Source of the DNA: Arthrobacter pullicola
Lineage (GTDB): Bacteria > Actinomycetota > Actinomycetes > Actinomycetales > Micrococcaceae
DNA: 64,000 bases
Reading direction: 5' to 3'
Assembly: GCF_014836875.1 (NCBI RefSeq)
Contig: NZ_JACSQC010000002.1
Location: 450,834 to 514,833 of the forward strand
The position numbers and the translations under genes are program-made. Below the pieces are notes generated by a model. That model ran no database searches. It saw only the letters and a program-made list of their open reading frames with translations, and was not told the origin of the DNA. Positions 8,679-16,429 of this stretch are shown one piece after another. How positions within the stretch are numbered: position 1 is the first letter of the stretch; the number at the start of each line of letters is the position of its first letter.

Positions 8679-8718
8679 TAAACTGCCCTGCCGTGTTTGA
8701 CCCCGGCAGGGCAGTTTA
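8679..8718 (-). terminator. Perfect 15-bp hairpin upstream of kinase
   Basis: TAAACTGCCCTGCCG pairs perfectly with its reverse complement across a 10-base loop. It is the second of two hairpins beyond the Nramp gene's stop codon and lies about 115 bp before the kinase start, so it may insulate the kinase from upstream transcription. Confidence 0.75.
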
Positions 8719-8725
8719 AGCGTCG

Positions 8726-8756
8726 TCCCGCACGTGGCCTGCGGCCATGTGCGGGA
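8726..8756 (-). terminator. Hairpin terminator of Nramp-like gene
   Basis: A 14-bp stem (TCCCGCACGTGGCC against GGCCATGTGCGGGA, one G-U type pair) with a 3-base loop, 11 bp beyond the stop of the Nramp-like gene. Confidence 0.75.
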
Positions 8757-8766
8757 AGGACATTCG

Positions 8767-10071
8767 TTAGCCGCCGAAGACCGGCGCCAGTGCCTTCCAA
8801 GCCTGCTGCAGTCCCAGGATGATGAACAGCAGGGCGGTGATTCCCAGGGCGATGTTGGTGTGCAGGCGGTTGGCGTAGATCTTGGGAATCCGCTTGCCGT
8901 TAAGCAGCCCCAGCAGGGTAAGTGCCAGGAACGGCATAAACAGGGATCCCAGGACACCGTAGGCCAGAATCAGGCCGATTGGCTGTCCGAGTGCGAACAG
9001 GATCATCGGCGGGAAAGTCAGCCAGAGGACGTAGAACTTGAAGTACTTACCGCCGACGCGGGTGTCCGGGTGTCCTGATTCCTTGCCGCGCATGTTGCCC
9101 CAGAAATCGGCAAACATCAGGGAGACACCGTTCCACACACCGATGATCGAGGAGAAAGATGCAGCCCAGAATCCCACGAGGAATCCGGTGCCCACGAAAT
9201 CTCCGTACTCCACCTTCAGTACGCCGTAGAGATCCAGCAGGCCTTCGTCGCCGGCGCTGAGCGAAATGCCGGCGGTGCGGACAACTTCCGCGCCCACGAT
9301 CAGCATGGCGACCACGAAAATGCCGGTCATCACGTAGGCCATGGAGTTATCAATGCGCATGACCTTCATCCACTTGGGCGTGTACCAGCCCTTTTCGCGG
9401 AGCCAGTAGCCGTAAGCGGCGAGCGTGATAGTGCCGCCGACACCACCGGCCAGCGCCAGGGTGTAAACGACACCACCCTCCGGAATGACCGGGACAAGAC
9501 CCTTGAACATCTCCGGGATATTCGGCAGCGCGATGACGGCAAGGCCGACGACCGAGACGAACATCAGGCCCACCAGGACCGCGGTGATTTTCTCGAAGGT
9601 GGCGTATTTGCCGAACCAGACCATCACGAAGCCGGCCAGCCCCATCAGGATGGCCCAGGCCCACAGCGGGAGGACCGGGAACACGGCGGCAAGGGGAAGC
9701 GCGGCGGAGGACATCGCCGTCGCTCCGTAGACGAAGCCCCAAATCATGATGTACGGGCCGAAGTACCAGGTGGTCCAGCGCCCGAGGGAGCGCCAGCCCT
9801 CGAAGATGGTCTTACCGGTGGCCAGTGTGAAACGTCCGGCCCCTTCGACCAGGATGATCTTCAGGATGACGCCGAGGATAACGGCCCACAACAGCCCATA
9901 GCCGTAGCGTGAGCCGGCAACAAGGGTGGCAACCATGTCCGCCGCGCCGACACCGGTTGCGGCAACCACAAGCCCGGGGCCAACAATCTTCCATTTAGCG
10001 GGTGCGCCGCCGTCGTCATCTACGCGTTCGGAGTGCGGAACGGCACCCGCGCGGGCGTTATTCTCAGCCAT
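8767..10071 (-). CDS. Divergent Nramp-family transporter
   Basis: A 434-residue protein with about eleven hydrophobic helices in the Nramp (SLC11) arrangement, e.g. KWKIVGPGLVVAATGVGAADM in helix 1 and the SFSSIIGVWNGVSLMFADF block later. However the metal-coordinating motifs of typical Nramps are not there: helix 1 reads VGAADM where DPGN is expected, and helix 6 reads AAYGYWLREKG where the MPH motif is expected. It therefore belongs to a divergent branch whose substrate may not be Mn2+ or Fe2+. ATG 10071 was chosen because the longer frame to 10152 adds an Arg-rich leader without homology. Two hairpins follow its stop. Confidence 0.8.
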   Translation of the reverse strand: MAENNARAGAVPHSERVDDDGGAPAKWKIVGPGLVVAATGVGAADMVATLVAGSRYGYGLLWAVILGVILKIILVEGAGRFTLATGKTIFEGWRSLGRWTTWYFGPYIMIWGFVYGATAMSSAALPLAAVFPVLPLWAWAILMGLAGFVMVWFGKYATFEKITAVLVGLMFVSVVGLAVIALPNIPEMFKGLVPVIPEGGVVYTLALAGGVGGTITLAAYGYWLREKGWYTPKWMKVMRIDNSMAYVMTGIFVVAMLIVGAEVVRTAGISLSAGDEGLLDLYGVLKVEYGDFVGTGFLVGFWAASFSSIIGVWNGVSLMFADFWGNMRGKESGHPDTRVGGKYFKFYVLWLTFPPMILFALGQPIGLILAYGVLGSLFMPFLALTLLGLLNGKRIPKIYANRLHTNIALGITALLFIILGLQQAWKALAPVFGG

Positions 10072-10161
10072 CGGCCTGGGATTCCTATCGTGCGAGAGGC
10101 CACGGCGTGGCAGCAGCCGCGGCAAAAATGTGCCGGGGCTCACCCGGGACAATGAATTCTC

Positions 10162-10587
10162 TCACACCCCTTGTGCGGCGCCGAAATTTCTGAGCGGGCT
10201 AACTGCGGGCGCGCCGTAGGCCTCGTAGGCCCCGGTTTCATGGGTCACTATGGTCAACCCGGCCTCAATGGCGGTCGCCGCTATGAGGGAACGGAAAGCC
10301 TCCCGTGCGTCACTGGTCTCCGCCGACGGTGCCTGCGGCAGCGACCGCCACGCCACCGCCACGTGATGGCTGACCGGGAGTATGTTCCCGGAGAACCGGT
10401 GGATGAATTCGTCGAGCCATCCGTCAGGACTCTCCTGCGAGTCCAGCTCCGCGAGCGTCAGGGCAGAGACAAAGATGCGCAGGTGGCTCCGGCTGCGCAG
10501 GAAGGCGACAACACCGGGGTCTGGTGAAGATCCACGCACCTCCGCAACCACCGGTGTATCAAGGAGCAGCCCAGCCGGAGTGCTCAT
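10162..10587 (-). CDS. PIN-domain (VapC-type) toxin, possibly degenerate
   Basis: A 141-residue PIN-domain protein. The first catalytic Asp is at residue 10 in LLLDTPVVAEVRG and the second acidic residue is Glu47 in ALTLAELDS, as in FitB/VapC ribonucleases. In the helix ending LIAATAIEAGLTIVTHET, the acidic residue usually three positions before the Ile is replaced by Arg99, so the third metal ligand may be missing or supplied by Asp93. The start ATG at 10587 overlaps the stop of a short upstream frame by 4 bp, the usual antitoxin-toxin coupling. VapC enzymes cleave tRNA or rRNA; the target here is unknown. Confidence 0.75.
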   Translation of the reverse strand: MSTPAGLLLDTPVVAEVRGSSPDPGVVAFLRSRSHLRIFVSALTLAELDSQESPDGWLDEFIHRFSGNILPVSHHVAVAWRSLPQAPSAETSDAREAFRSLIAATAIEAGLTIVTHETGAYEAYGAPAVSPLRNFGAAQGV

Positions 10588-10709
10588 ACTGCGGCGACAG
10601 GGTCGCCGAGCAGGAAGCTGATGAAGGCTTCCCGTCCGCTGACCAGGGTTTCGTACTCCTGGAGGCTCACTGCGTGAAGGGACTGAAGTGCGGGAAAAGT
10701 AGTGTCCAT
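10584..10709 (-). CDS. Short antitoxin remnant (Phd/VapB-like C-terminus)
   Basis: A 41-residue frame directly upstream of the PIN toxin and overlapping it by ATGA. Its sequence (AVSLQEYETLVSGREAF then ISFLLGDP) resembles the C-terminal toxin-binding part of Phd/YefM-type antitoxins, but the N-terminal DNA-binding part is missing. A GTG at 10757 would extend it to 57 residues without restoring that domain, and a stop lies ten codons further upstream. There is no good ribosome site before ATG 10709. It is either a truncated antitoxin or a minimal, toxin-binding-only one. Confidence 0.45.
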   Translation of the reverse strand: MDTTFPALQSLHAVSLQEYETLVSGREAFISFLLGDPVAAV

Positions 10710-10948
10710 GGGTGCGGCGCCGTGCGCCGGTCCTTTCGGCGTGCTCTTGCCTGGCACCGGTTGCCGCTGGGGCGAGTGCAGGCCGCTTCTTCATCCGAAC
10801 CACCCAACGAGCGTGGGGTTGGTATGCGGCCAAGTCGGAGCTTGGCGGCCGCAGTTCTTGAAGCTGTAGGAAGTATAACCAGATTCTGGACGATGTGTGT
10901 TCCGTTACATTTCCTACGAAACATTCCGGCCGGTCCGGGCGGTTAAAC
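10710..10948. other. Gene-free stretch with several inverted repeats
   Basis: About 240 bp without a supportable gene between the toxin-antitoxin frames and the csp terminator. It holds an imperfect 12-base inverted repeat at 10798-10823, a hairpin GCGGCCAAG/CTTGG(C)GGCCGC at 10826-10852, and a wide inverted repeat at 10866-10879/10904-10917 (12 of 14 pairs). On the minus strand the last one contains TATACT (10877-10872), a possible -10 box, and also GGAAC-N19-GTT, which resembles an ECF/SigH-type promoter. This is the likely promoter area of the toxin module. Confidence 0.45.
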
Positions 10949-10984
10949 CACAGATGCAGGACGGAAAACCGTCCTGCATCTGTG
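10949..10984 (-). terminator. Perfect 16-bp terminator hairpin of first csp gene
   Basis: CACAGATGCAGGACGG and its exact reverse complement around an AAAA loop, 35 bp beyond the stop of the first cold-shock gene. Confidence 0.85.
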
Positions 10985-11019
10985 TCCAGCTGGCCCGTGA
11001 AAGGGGCCGCAAGCCTTGA

Positions 11020-11223
11020 TTAGACAGGCTGGATGTTTACCGCCTGGGGGCCCTTCGGTCCCTGTTCGGTATCGAAGCTAACCTTCTGGTTCTCTTCGAG
11101 GGAGCGGTAGCCGCTCGCGTTGATGGCGGAGTAGTGGGCGAAAACATCGGCGCTGCCGTCGTCGGGCTCGATGAAGCCGAAGCCCTTTTCAGAGTTAAAC
11201 CATTTCACGGTGCCAGTTGCCAT
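11020..11223 (-). CDS. cspA: Cold-shock protein CspA (paralogue 1)
   Basis: A 67-residue single cold-shock domain. It has the RNA-binding motifs [14 protein letters not shown] (RNP1, residues 7-20) and DVFAHYSAI (RNP2, 27-35). These proteins bind single-stranded RNA/DNA and melt structured transcripts. It differs from the second copy at 13520 by only a handful of residues (ASGYRS versus SSGYKS and the C-terminus). A long, structured leader of about 145 nt precedes it and a strong terminator follows, so it is a monocistronic unit, likely induced by cold or growth transitions. Confidence 0.97.
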   Translation of the reverse strand: MATGTVKWFNSEKGFGFIEPDDGSADVFAHYSAINASGYRSLEENQKVSFDTEQGPKGPQAVNIQPV

Positions 11224-11381
11224 TTTTAATCATCCTTCTGAGGCGAAACATCCCCGACCGTCGGGGAGCTTCCAGTTGCTGTGCCGTCTACGGCGTTCTA
11301 CAAAAAAAGCGGCTTTGCCCTGGATCTGGGTTTCGGCCGCTTGGATACAAAATGCTCAACACAACAACTGCGGCTAGTATA
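11224..11381 (-). promoter_or_regulatory. Promoter and long structured leader of csp 1
   Basis: The minus strand carries a -10 box TATACT at 11381-11376, followed by a leader of about 145 nt to the csp start. The leader holds CAGTTGTTGTGTTG just after the start point, a hairpin with GCGGC/GCCGC arms and a second CCCCGAC/GTCGGGG hairpin near the ribosome site. The same elements in the same order precede the second csp gene at 13724-13879. A -35 box is not obvious (CGTGAC at a distance of 18). Confidence 0.75.
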
Positions 11382-11433
11382 CACAGCGGCCGGGGCAGCG
11401 TCACGGGTCCATCGACTCCCCTACGCTGGAAAG

Positions 11434-13248
11434 ATGGACTCCCCGATCGAGCACTACCTGCAGCGCATCCACGCCGAGATTTCCGACCTCAAGGACGGCA
11501 AACCGTACAGCTCCATTCCTGCCATGGCGAATGTTGATCCGGACCGCTTTGGAATCGTCCTCGCCACCGCTGACGGCTACGTCTATGAGGTGGGTGACAC
11601 CCGCGAGGAATTCAGCATCCAGTCGATCTCCAAGCCTTTCACCTATGGCCTGGCGCTGGCTGACCGCGGCATGGATGACGTCGATGCGAAGGTCGACGTC
11701 GAGCCCTCCGGAGATTCCTTCAACGAAATCTCGCTCGCCGAAGGAACCGGGCGCCCGGCAAACGCGATGATCAATGCAGGAGCCCTCACGGCCACCTCCC
11801 TGGTGCGCGGTTCCGGCGGCAACTCCCGTTTCAAACGCATCCTGAATACCTATTCGGCCTTCGCGGGCCGCCAGTTGTCCGTCAGCGAACGCATTTACCA
11901 GTCCGAGCTGAAATACGGACACCGCAACCACGCCTTGGCCTATCTGCTGCGCAGCTTCGACATCATCGAATCTGACCCGACGCCGGTGATCGAGGACTAC
12001 TTCCGGCAGTGCTCGGTGATGGTGACGGCCCTGGACCTGGCCATGATGGCCGCCACTTTGGCGAACAGCGGGCGGAATCCCCTGAGTAATGAGCAGGTGC
12101 TGGATATCGCCCCGGTGGAACGGGTGCTCTCGGTCATGGCGACCTGCGGCATGTATGACGATGCCGGCGCGTGGATGAGCAGCGTCGGGATGCCGGCCAA
12201 GTCCGGGGTGGGCGGCGGAACCATCGCGGTGCTGCCCGGCCAGATCGGCTTGGCCGTCTACTCTCCCCCGCTGGATGCCCACGGGAGCAGCGTCCGCGGG
12301 GTCGCCGTCAGCCAGCGGCTCTCCCATGATCTGGAACTGCACTTTGTCCGGGCCGGGCGGACCGGGCGTTCGGCGCTCCGGGCCGCCTTTGACATCGGGA
12401 CCACGCCGTCGGGGATCCGCCGAAGCGAGGATGCTGCGGCTGTCCTCCGCACGAACGCGCACCGGGCCCACATCCTTGAGCTCAACGGCGATCTGCTGTT
12501 TGCCGGAGCCGAAGCGATGGTGCGGGAGCTCTCCTCCCTCCAGGACGACGTCGAACTGGTGGTGCTGGACCTGCGCAGCGTGGACGAAGTCTCCGGGGTG
12601 GCCCTGCGGATGTTCGGTGAGGCGGCACAGATGCTGACGGAGTCGGGCAGGCAGCTGGCGGTGGTGGATACGGCTGGTGCCGTTGCCGCCGACCTCACGG
12701 AGCACGGCCACCCGGTGCTCACCTTCAAAACCCGCTCCGCTGCGGTGGAATGGTGTGAGGATGAGCTCCTGACGCGCTACGGCGCGGATCTGGTCCAGCC
12801 GGAGCGGATTCTCCCGGCGGACTCCCCCGCACTGGCTCCGCTGGGGCAGGAGGCCGCCGATGATCTGGCCGGGCGGATGGAAGAACTCTCCTATGCCGAC
12901 GGCGAGGTGATCCGCCGCATCGGCCAGCGGTTCAGCGGCGTTTACTTTATTAGCTCCGGATACGTGCAGACCCTGATGCCCGGGCCTGACGGGCAAAAGG
13001 TGAAGCTGAACCGGCTGGGCGCCGGCATGACCTTCGGCGAGATGGCACTCGGCGACGACAAGCGCCAGGAAACCACGGTGAAAGCCGACGGCGAGGTCCA
13101 GGTATGGCGGCTGCCTGCGGAGGAGATCGCCCGGATGGAAGCCGACGAACCACGGCTGGCCATGCAGTTCTGGCGTGCGCTGACGCAGGACGCCTACACA
13201 AGGGTTGAGCAGTATCTGCGTGAGACGGCGGTGCGGGTCCAGGACTAG
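11434..13248 (+). CDS. glsA: Glutaminase A fused to STAS and cyclic-nucleotide-binding domains
   Basis: A 604-residue protein that hydrolyses L-glutamine to glutamate and ammonia. The N-terminal 300 residues are a beta-lactamase-fold glutaminase with the catalytic Ser64-x-x-Lys67 in SIQSISKPF and the GRPANAMINAGA and KSGVGGGT blocks. Residues about 355-460 form a STAS domain (HILELNGDLLFAG, VVLDLRSVDEVSG), and about 480-595 a cNMP-binding fold (FSGVYFISSGYV, GAGMTFGEMALGD). The C-terminal modules suggest control by a small ligand or by protein partners, as in the long actinobacterial glutaminases. ATG 11434 follows GGAAAG; it is divergent from the first csp gene and both upstream regions overlap. 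Confidence 0.93.
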   Translation: MDSPIEHYLQRIHAEISDLKDGKPYSSIPAMANVDPDRFGIVLATADGYVYEVGDTREEFSIQSISKPFTYGLALADRGMDDVDAKVDVEPSGDSFNEISLAEGTGRPANAMINAGALTATSLVRGSGGNSRFKRILNTYSAFAGRQLSVSERIYQSELKYGHRNHALAYLLRSFDIIESDPTPVIEDYFRQCSVMVTALDLAMMAATLANSGRNPLSNEQVLDIAPVERVLSVMATCGMYDDAGAWMSSVGMPAKSGVGGGTIAVLPGQIGLAVYSPPLDAHGSSVRGVAVSQRLSHDLELHFVRAGRTGRSALRAAFDIGTTPSGIRRSEDAAAVLRTNAHRAHILELNGDLLFAGAEAMVRELSSLQDDVELVVLDLRSVDEVSGVALRMFGEAAQMLTESGRQLAVVDTAGAVAADLTEHGHPVLTFKTRSAAVEWCEDELLTRYGADLVQPERILPADSPALAPLGQEAADDLAGRMEELSYADGEVIRRIGQRFSGVYFISSGYVQTLMPGPDGQKVKLNRLGAGMTFGEMALGDDKRQETTVKADGEVQVWRLPAEEIARMEADEPRLAMQFWRALTQDAYTRVEQYLRETAVRVQD

Positions 13249-13442
13249 CCTGAGGCGGCGCGGGCGCGCCTGCCCTGTCCAGTGGCGGGCCGCGCGCCGC
13301 CGCATCCTGCCTGGCGGGTCCGCGTCGTCTGATCCTGCCAGCCGCAGGACGTTCCTCAGGGGACGAAGGGGACGCGGCATTGCCTCATGATGAGGACTCA
13401 TCCACCAGGACGAACTGAGTAGACAAGAGCAGGACGTTAAAC

Positions 13443-13481
13443 AAGAAGAGCAGGACGGTTGCCCGTCCTGCTCTTCTTTTT
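13443..13481 (+). terminator. Bidirectional terminator between glsA and csp 2
   Basis: A perfect 16-bp stem (AAGAAGAGCAGGACGG and reverse complement) with a 4-base loop, followed by TTTTT on the plus strand. It lies about 190 bp after glsA and 40 bp after the convergent second csp gene, so it probably serves both. A partial copy of the left arm (CAAGAGCAGGACG) sits just upstream. Confidence 0.88.
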
Positions 13482-13519
13482 AGATACCTGCCTTTACGGC
13501 GGTGTCTAGGCTTCTGAAA

Positions 13520-13723
13520 TTAGAGGCCCTGAATGTTCGTGGCCTGCGGACCCTTGGGGCCCTGCTCGGTGTCGAAGGAGACCTTCTGGTTCTCTTCGAG
13601 GGACTTGTAGCCGCTGGAGTTGATAGCGGAGTAGTGAGCGAAGACGTCGGCGCTGCCGTCATCCGGCTCAATGAAGCCGAAGCCCTTTTCGGAGTTGAAC
13701 CACTTCACGGTACCTGTAGCCAT
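13520..13723 (-). CDS. Cold-shock protein CspA (paralogue 2)
   Basis: A 67-residue cold-shock domain with the same RNP1 ([14 protein letters not shown]) and RNP2 (DVFAHYSAI) motifs as the copy at 11020, ending PQATNIQGL. It lies 2.3 kb away on the same strand with glsA in between, and its leader is clearly related to that of the first copy, so the whole transcription unit was duplicated. It is expected to be an RNA chaperone. A shared terminator follows. Confidence 0.97.
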   Translation of the reverse strand: MATGTVKWFNSEKGFGFIEPDDGSADVFAHYSAINSSGYKSLEENQKVSFDTEQGPKGPQATNIQGL

Positions 13724-13879
13724 TTTAATACTTCCTTCTGCTCGAAACCGTTCCCGACTTTCGGGGGGTTTCAGTCGCGGTGTCCGTTTTTACCGCTTAT
13801 ACAGAAAAAGCGGCTAGCCCGTCTGGGTTTCGCCGCTTGAAATACAAAACGCGCAACACAACAACTGAAAAAGACTATA
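13724..13879 (-). promoter_or_regulatory. Promoter and long structured leader of csp 2
   Basis: The minus strand has TATAGT at 13879-13874 as the -10 box, then a leader of about 145 nt. It contains the same CAGTTGTTGTGTTG element, the AAGCGGC/GCCGCTT hairpin and a CCCGA/TCGGG hairpin close to the ribosome site as the first csp leader. Bases outside these elements have diverged, which suggests selection on the structure. Confidence 0.75.
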
Positions 13880-13953
13880 CACGACTTTCCCCGGGGGTGC
13901 TAGTCCCGCTTTTCCCTGCCCGTCCTGCAGGCGTCCCGGCAGGCGTCCCGGCG

Positions 13954-14499
13954 TCACTCCGGCTGCAGCAGTTCGGCTGGGATCATCGTGCGGTCACGGA
14001 CCCGGCGCAGGAGAACCCTGTCGATCGGAAGCCCCCGGCGGAGCACGCTGACATCCCCGGTGGGTTCCAGGATGACCAGGGCAATCTCGGAGAAGTTCCT
14101 GATCCCTGCCTGCCGGAGTTTGAAGTACACCTCGTCCTCCTGGATCTTGGCCTGCCGCAGTCCGTCAGCCAGGACCTGGTCGCCGGCCATCAGCAGGATC
14201 GGCCTGCTGCTCAGGAACGCGCCGCGCTTTGTCCGCCGCAGGTAGGCTTCCAGCCGCAGCATCCCGAACATGGTGGCCAACCCGATGATGCCTGCGGTCA
14301 GCGTAGGCGTGTATCCCAGCACCACCCGGCCCAGGACAGATCCCAGGGCGATGACTATCGCCTTGTCCAGGGTCGACCAGCTGGCCAGCGCACGCTGCCC
14401 AAAACCCCGGACTAAAAGGTAGAAGGCGAGATAGATGCCCAGGGCCGAGATGACGACCCAGAGCGCTTCAATGGGCGAAATACCAAGGCTGTGCCACAC
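13954..14499 (-). CDS. YetF-like (DUF421) membrane protein
   Basis: A 181-residue protein with three N-terminal membrane helices (WVVISALGIYLAFYLLVRG, DKAIVIALGSVLGRVVLG, AGIIGLATMFGML) and a C-terminal soluble domain with RPILLMAGDQVLADGLRQAKIQEDEVYFKLR split over two strands and helices. This is the YetF/DUF421 architecture, including the characteristic region where helix 3 leads into the cytosolic domain. Function is not well established; Bacillus relatives are linked to spore or envelope physiology. Its downstream flank contains a duplicated GCAGGCGTCCCG. It stands alone between the csp gene and the thioesterase. Confidence 0.82.
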   Translation of the reverse strand: MWHSLGISPIEALWVVISALGIYLAFYLLVRGFGQRALASWSTLDKAIVIALGSVLGRVVLGYTPTLTAGIIGLATMFGMLRLEAYLRRTKRGAFLSSRPILLMAGDQVLADGLRQAKIQEDEVYFKLRQAGIRNFSEIALVILEPTGDVSVLRRGLPIDRVLLRRVRDRTMIPAELLQPE

Positions 14500-14603
14500 G
14501 GTGGGTCTCCTAACAGGTGCACCTGGTCCCCCGTCAGCCCAGATTAGCCCGCTGCCCCCTGCCCGGGGCAGCGCTTCCTGCAGGTATTCCCTGCCCAGGT
14601 CCC

Positions 14604-14650
14604 GCTTGTTCAGGCTGCTTGTTCAGGCTGCTTGTCAGACTGCTTGTCAG
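14604..14650. repeat. Short tandem repeats after thioesterase gene
   Basis: Four imperfect units of about 12 bp (GCTTGTTCAGGCT, then GCTTGTCAGACT) that run up to and over the stop codon of the thioesterase at 14647. Confidence 0.75.
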
Positions 14651-15117
14651 CCGAAAACGGATTCCCCGGCCCAAGGGCGGATCAGCTCGCGCTGTTCCTC
14701 GCTCACGCGCAGCAGCCGGCCGGATACCCCGTCGACAAAAGCCAGGACGGTTTCCGCCTTGACGCACGGCACCCCCATCACCGGATCAGACACCAGATAG
14801 GAGATGCTCAGGCTCGCTGCCTTGACGGAGCTGACCCAGATATCGACGCTGGCCGGGATGTTGCGGTACTCCAGCGGCGCCAGGTACTTCACCCGGTGTT
14901 CGGAGATCAAGGACTGTGTGTTCGCTGGGACCGAGTTGAAGAGCGCGATGGGCGGTTCAGTGCCTGGCGCACCGGTGCCGCCGGGCGGACCGAAAGCCAG
15001 GATGCGTGCTTCTTCCAACATGCGGAGGATTTCCACGTTGTTGATGTGGCCGTAGGCGTCCATGTCCGACCAGCGCATGGGCACGTTCACGCGGATGACA
15101 TGGGAAGGGATCGTCAT
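14647..15117 (-). CDS. Hotdog-fold acyl-CoA thioesterase (4HBT family)
   Basis: A 156-residue single hotdog domain. The YbgC/4HBT signature RWSDMDAYGHINN is at residues 15-27, with Asp18/Asp20 and the HIN motif in the usual active-site position, and the long helix EILRMLEEAR follows directly. Such enzymes hydrolyse acyl-CoA thioesters in the cytosol. An insertion of about 15 Gly/Pro-rich residues (GPPGGTGAPGTEPP) follows the first helix. The stop codon sits in a small tandem repeat, so the C-terminus may vary between strains. No neighbour indicates the acyl substrate. Confidence 0.88.
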   Translation of the reverse strand: MTIPSHVIRVNVPMRWSDMDAYGHINNVEILRMLEEARILAFGPPGGTGAPGTEPPIALFNSVPANTQSLISEHRVKYLAPLEYRNIPASVDIWVSSVKAASLSISYLVSDPVMGVPCVKAETVLAFVDGVSGRLLRVSEEQRELIRPWAGESVFG

Positions 15118-15205
15118 GGATCCGATTTTGGCACAGGCTCCGGTTCCGGGCCGACGGCGTTACGCGCCGGCCCGGGCCACAACTGTTTCAGGCCCGGGCG
15201 GGCGC

Positions 15206-15275
15206 GCAGTACCCGGGCCGGGTGCAGTAGCCGGGCCGGGTGCAGTAGCCGGGCCGGGTGCAGTACCCGGCCGGG
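15206..15275. repeat. 18-bp tandem repeats between thioesterase and LLM oxidoreductase
   Basis: Three and a half copies of an 18-bp unit GCAGTASCCGGGCCGGGT in a 165-bp intergenic space, just beyond the stop of the oxidoreductase gene. The units are direct and GC-rich with internal CCGGGCCGGG symmetry; no spacer structure suggests CRISPR. Confidence 0.9.
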
Positions 15276-15282
15276 GCGGCGG

Positions 15283-16269
15283 TTATGCCTCGGCGGGCTG
15301 CATGATGTCAGCCAGAAGCGTGAAGGAGCGCAGCCGCTGCTCCAAGGGGGCGTGCGTCGCGACAATCAGTTCGTCGGCCTGGGCATGCTCGCCGAACCAG
15401 TCGAGGTAGTCCCGGACCTGGGCTGTGGTTCCCACGCCGGAATAGTGGCCCATCATCTTGATGTGCTGGCCGGCGGGCGATTCGAGCACCAGGTCCGCTT
15501 CTTCGTCCGTGTACGTCCGGTCCTTGCCCAGCAGCTGGGTGACCCGGCGGCGCTGGGACTGCGCAAAGATGGCCTCCGCTTCCTCGGTGGTATCGGCAGC
15601 GAGCACATTGACTCCTGCAATGACGTACGGCTCCGCCAGCTGTGCGGAAGGCTGGAATTCGCGCCGGTACAGTGCGACGGCGTCCTGCAGTGCCTGCGGC
15701 GCGAAGTGTGAGGCAAAGGAGTACGGCAGGCCCAGTGCGGCGGCCAGGCGCGCACCAAACAGGGAGGAACCCAGAATGTAGAGCGGCACGTTGGTCCCCT
15801 TACCGGGGATCGCGTCGATGCCCGGGATCAGGCTGTTCCCGGTGAGGTAGCCCTGAAGCTCCTGGACATCGCGCGGGAAGCTGTCAGCGGACATCGGATC
15901 CCGCCGCAGGGCGCGCATGGTCTTCTGGTCGCTGCCCGGCGCCCGGCCCAGACCGAGGTCGATGCGCCCGGGATACAGGGATTCCAGGGTGCCGAACTGC
16001 TCAGCGATGGTCAGCGGGGCGTGGTTGGGAAGCATAATGCCGCCCGCGCCGAGCCGGATCGAGGAGGTGTTGGCCCCGATGTAGGAGATGAGCACGCTGG
16101 TGGCCGAGGACGCGATGGTCGGCATGTTGTGGTGCTCGGCGTACCAAATCCGGCGGTAGCCCAGATTCTCTGCATGCTGGGCGAGGGCAAGGCTGTCCCG
16201 GAAGGATTCCGAAGCGGTCCCGCCCTCTTCAATGGAAGCGAAGTCGAGGATGGAGAGCGGATACGGCAT
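15283..16269 (-). CDS. LLM-class flavin-dependent oxidoreductase (luciferase-like)
   Basis: A 328-residue TIM-barrel protein of the bacterial luciferase-like family (YhbW/MsnO8 branch). Diagnostic segments are [22 protein letters not shown] near the N-terminus, [26 protein letters not shown] split over two strands, and [15 protein letters not shown]. It should use reduced FMN or F420; the branch is mostly FMN-type. Substrate is unknown. It stands alone, about 160 bp from the AHSA1 gene on the same strand. A short gap of repeats separates it from the thioesterase. Confidence 0.9.
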   Translation of the reverse strand: MPYPLSILDFASIEEGGTASESFRDSLALAQHAENLGYRRIWYAEHHNMPTIASSATSVLISYIGANTSSIRLGAGGIMLPNHAPLTIAEQFGTLESLYPGRIDLGLGRAPGSDQKTMRALRRDPMSADSFPRDVQELQGYLTGNSLIPGIDAIPGKGTNVPLYILGSSLFGARLAAALGLPYSFASHFAPQALQDAVALYRREFQPSAQLAEPYVIAGVNVLAADTTEEAEAIFAQSQRRRVTQLLGKDRTYTDEEADLVLESPAGQHIKMMGHYSGVGTTAQVRDYLDWFGEHAQADELIVATHAPLEQRLRSFTLLADIMQPAEA

Positions 16270-16429
16270 GGAATGGCCTTTCGTTGTGCGGTTTTTTCTG
16301 CCCGTGAGCGCAGGAGGTTGAATCCTGCGGACGGTCCGCTGGAACAGCGTTAGGTGTCCGAACGGGCTTAGGGTTCAACCGCGGGAGGCTCCCGCTTATT
16401 TCAACCGCAGTGTGAATCCCGGCACCAGG

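Noticed and set aside
11401-13401. A 666-codon open frame antisense to glsA
   Set aside because: It mirrors the high-GC codon pattern of the glutaminase, has no recognisable domain and would cross the conserved sense gene entirely.
15206-15275. Possible CRISPR array from direct repeats
   Set aside because: The units are contiguous without unique spacers and only 18 bp long; no cas genes are near.
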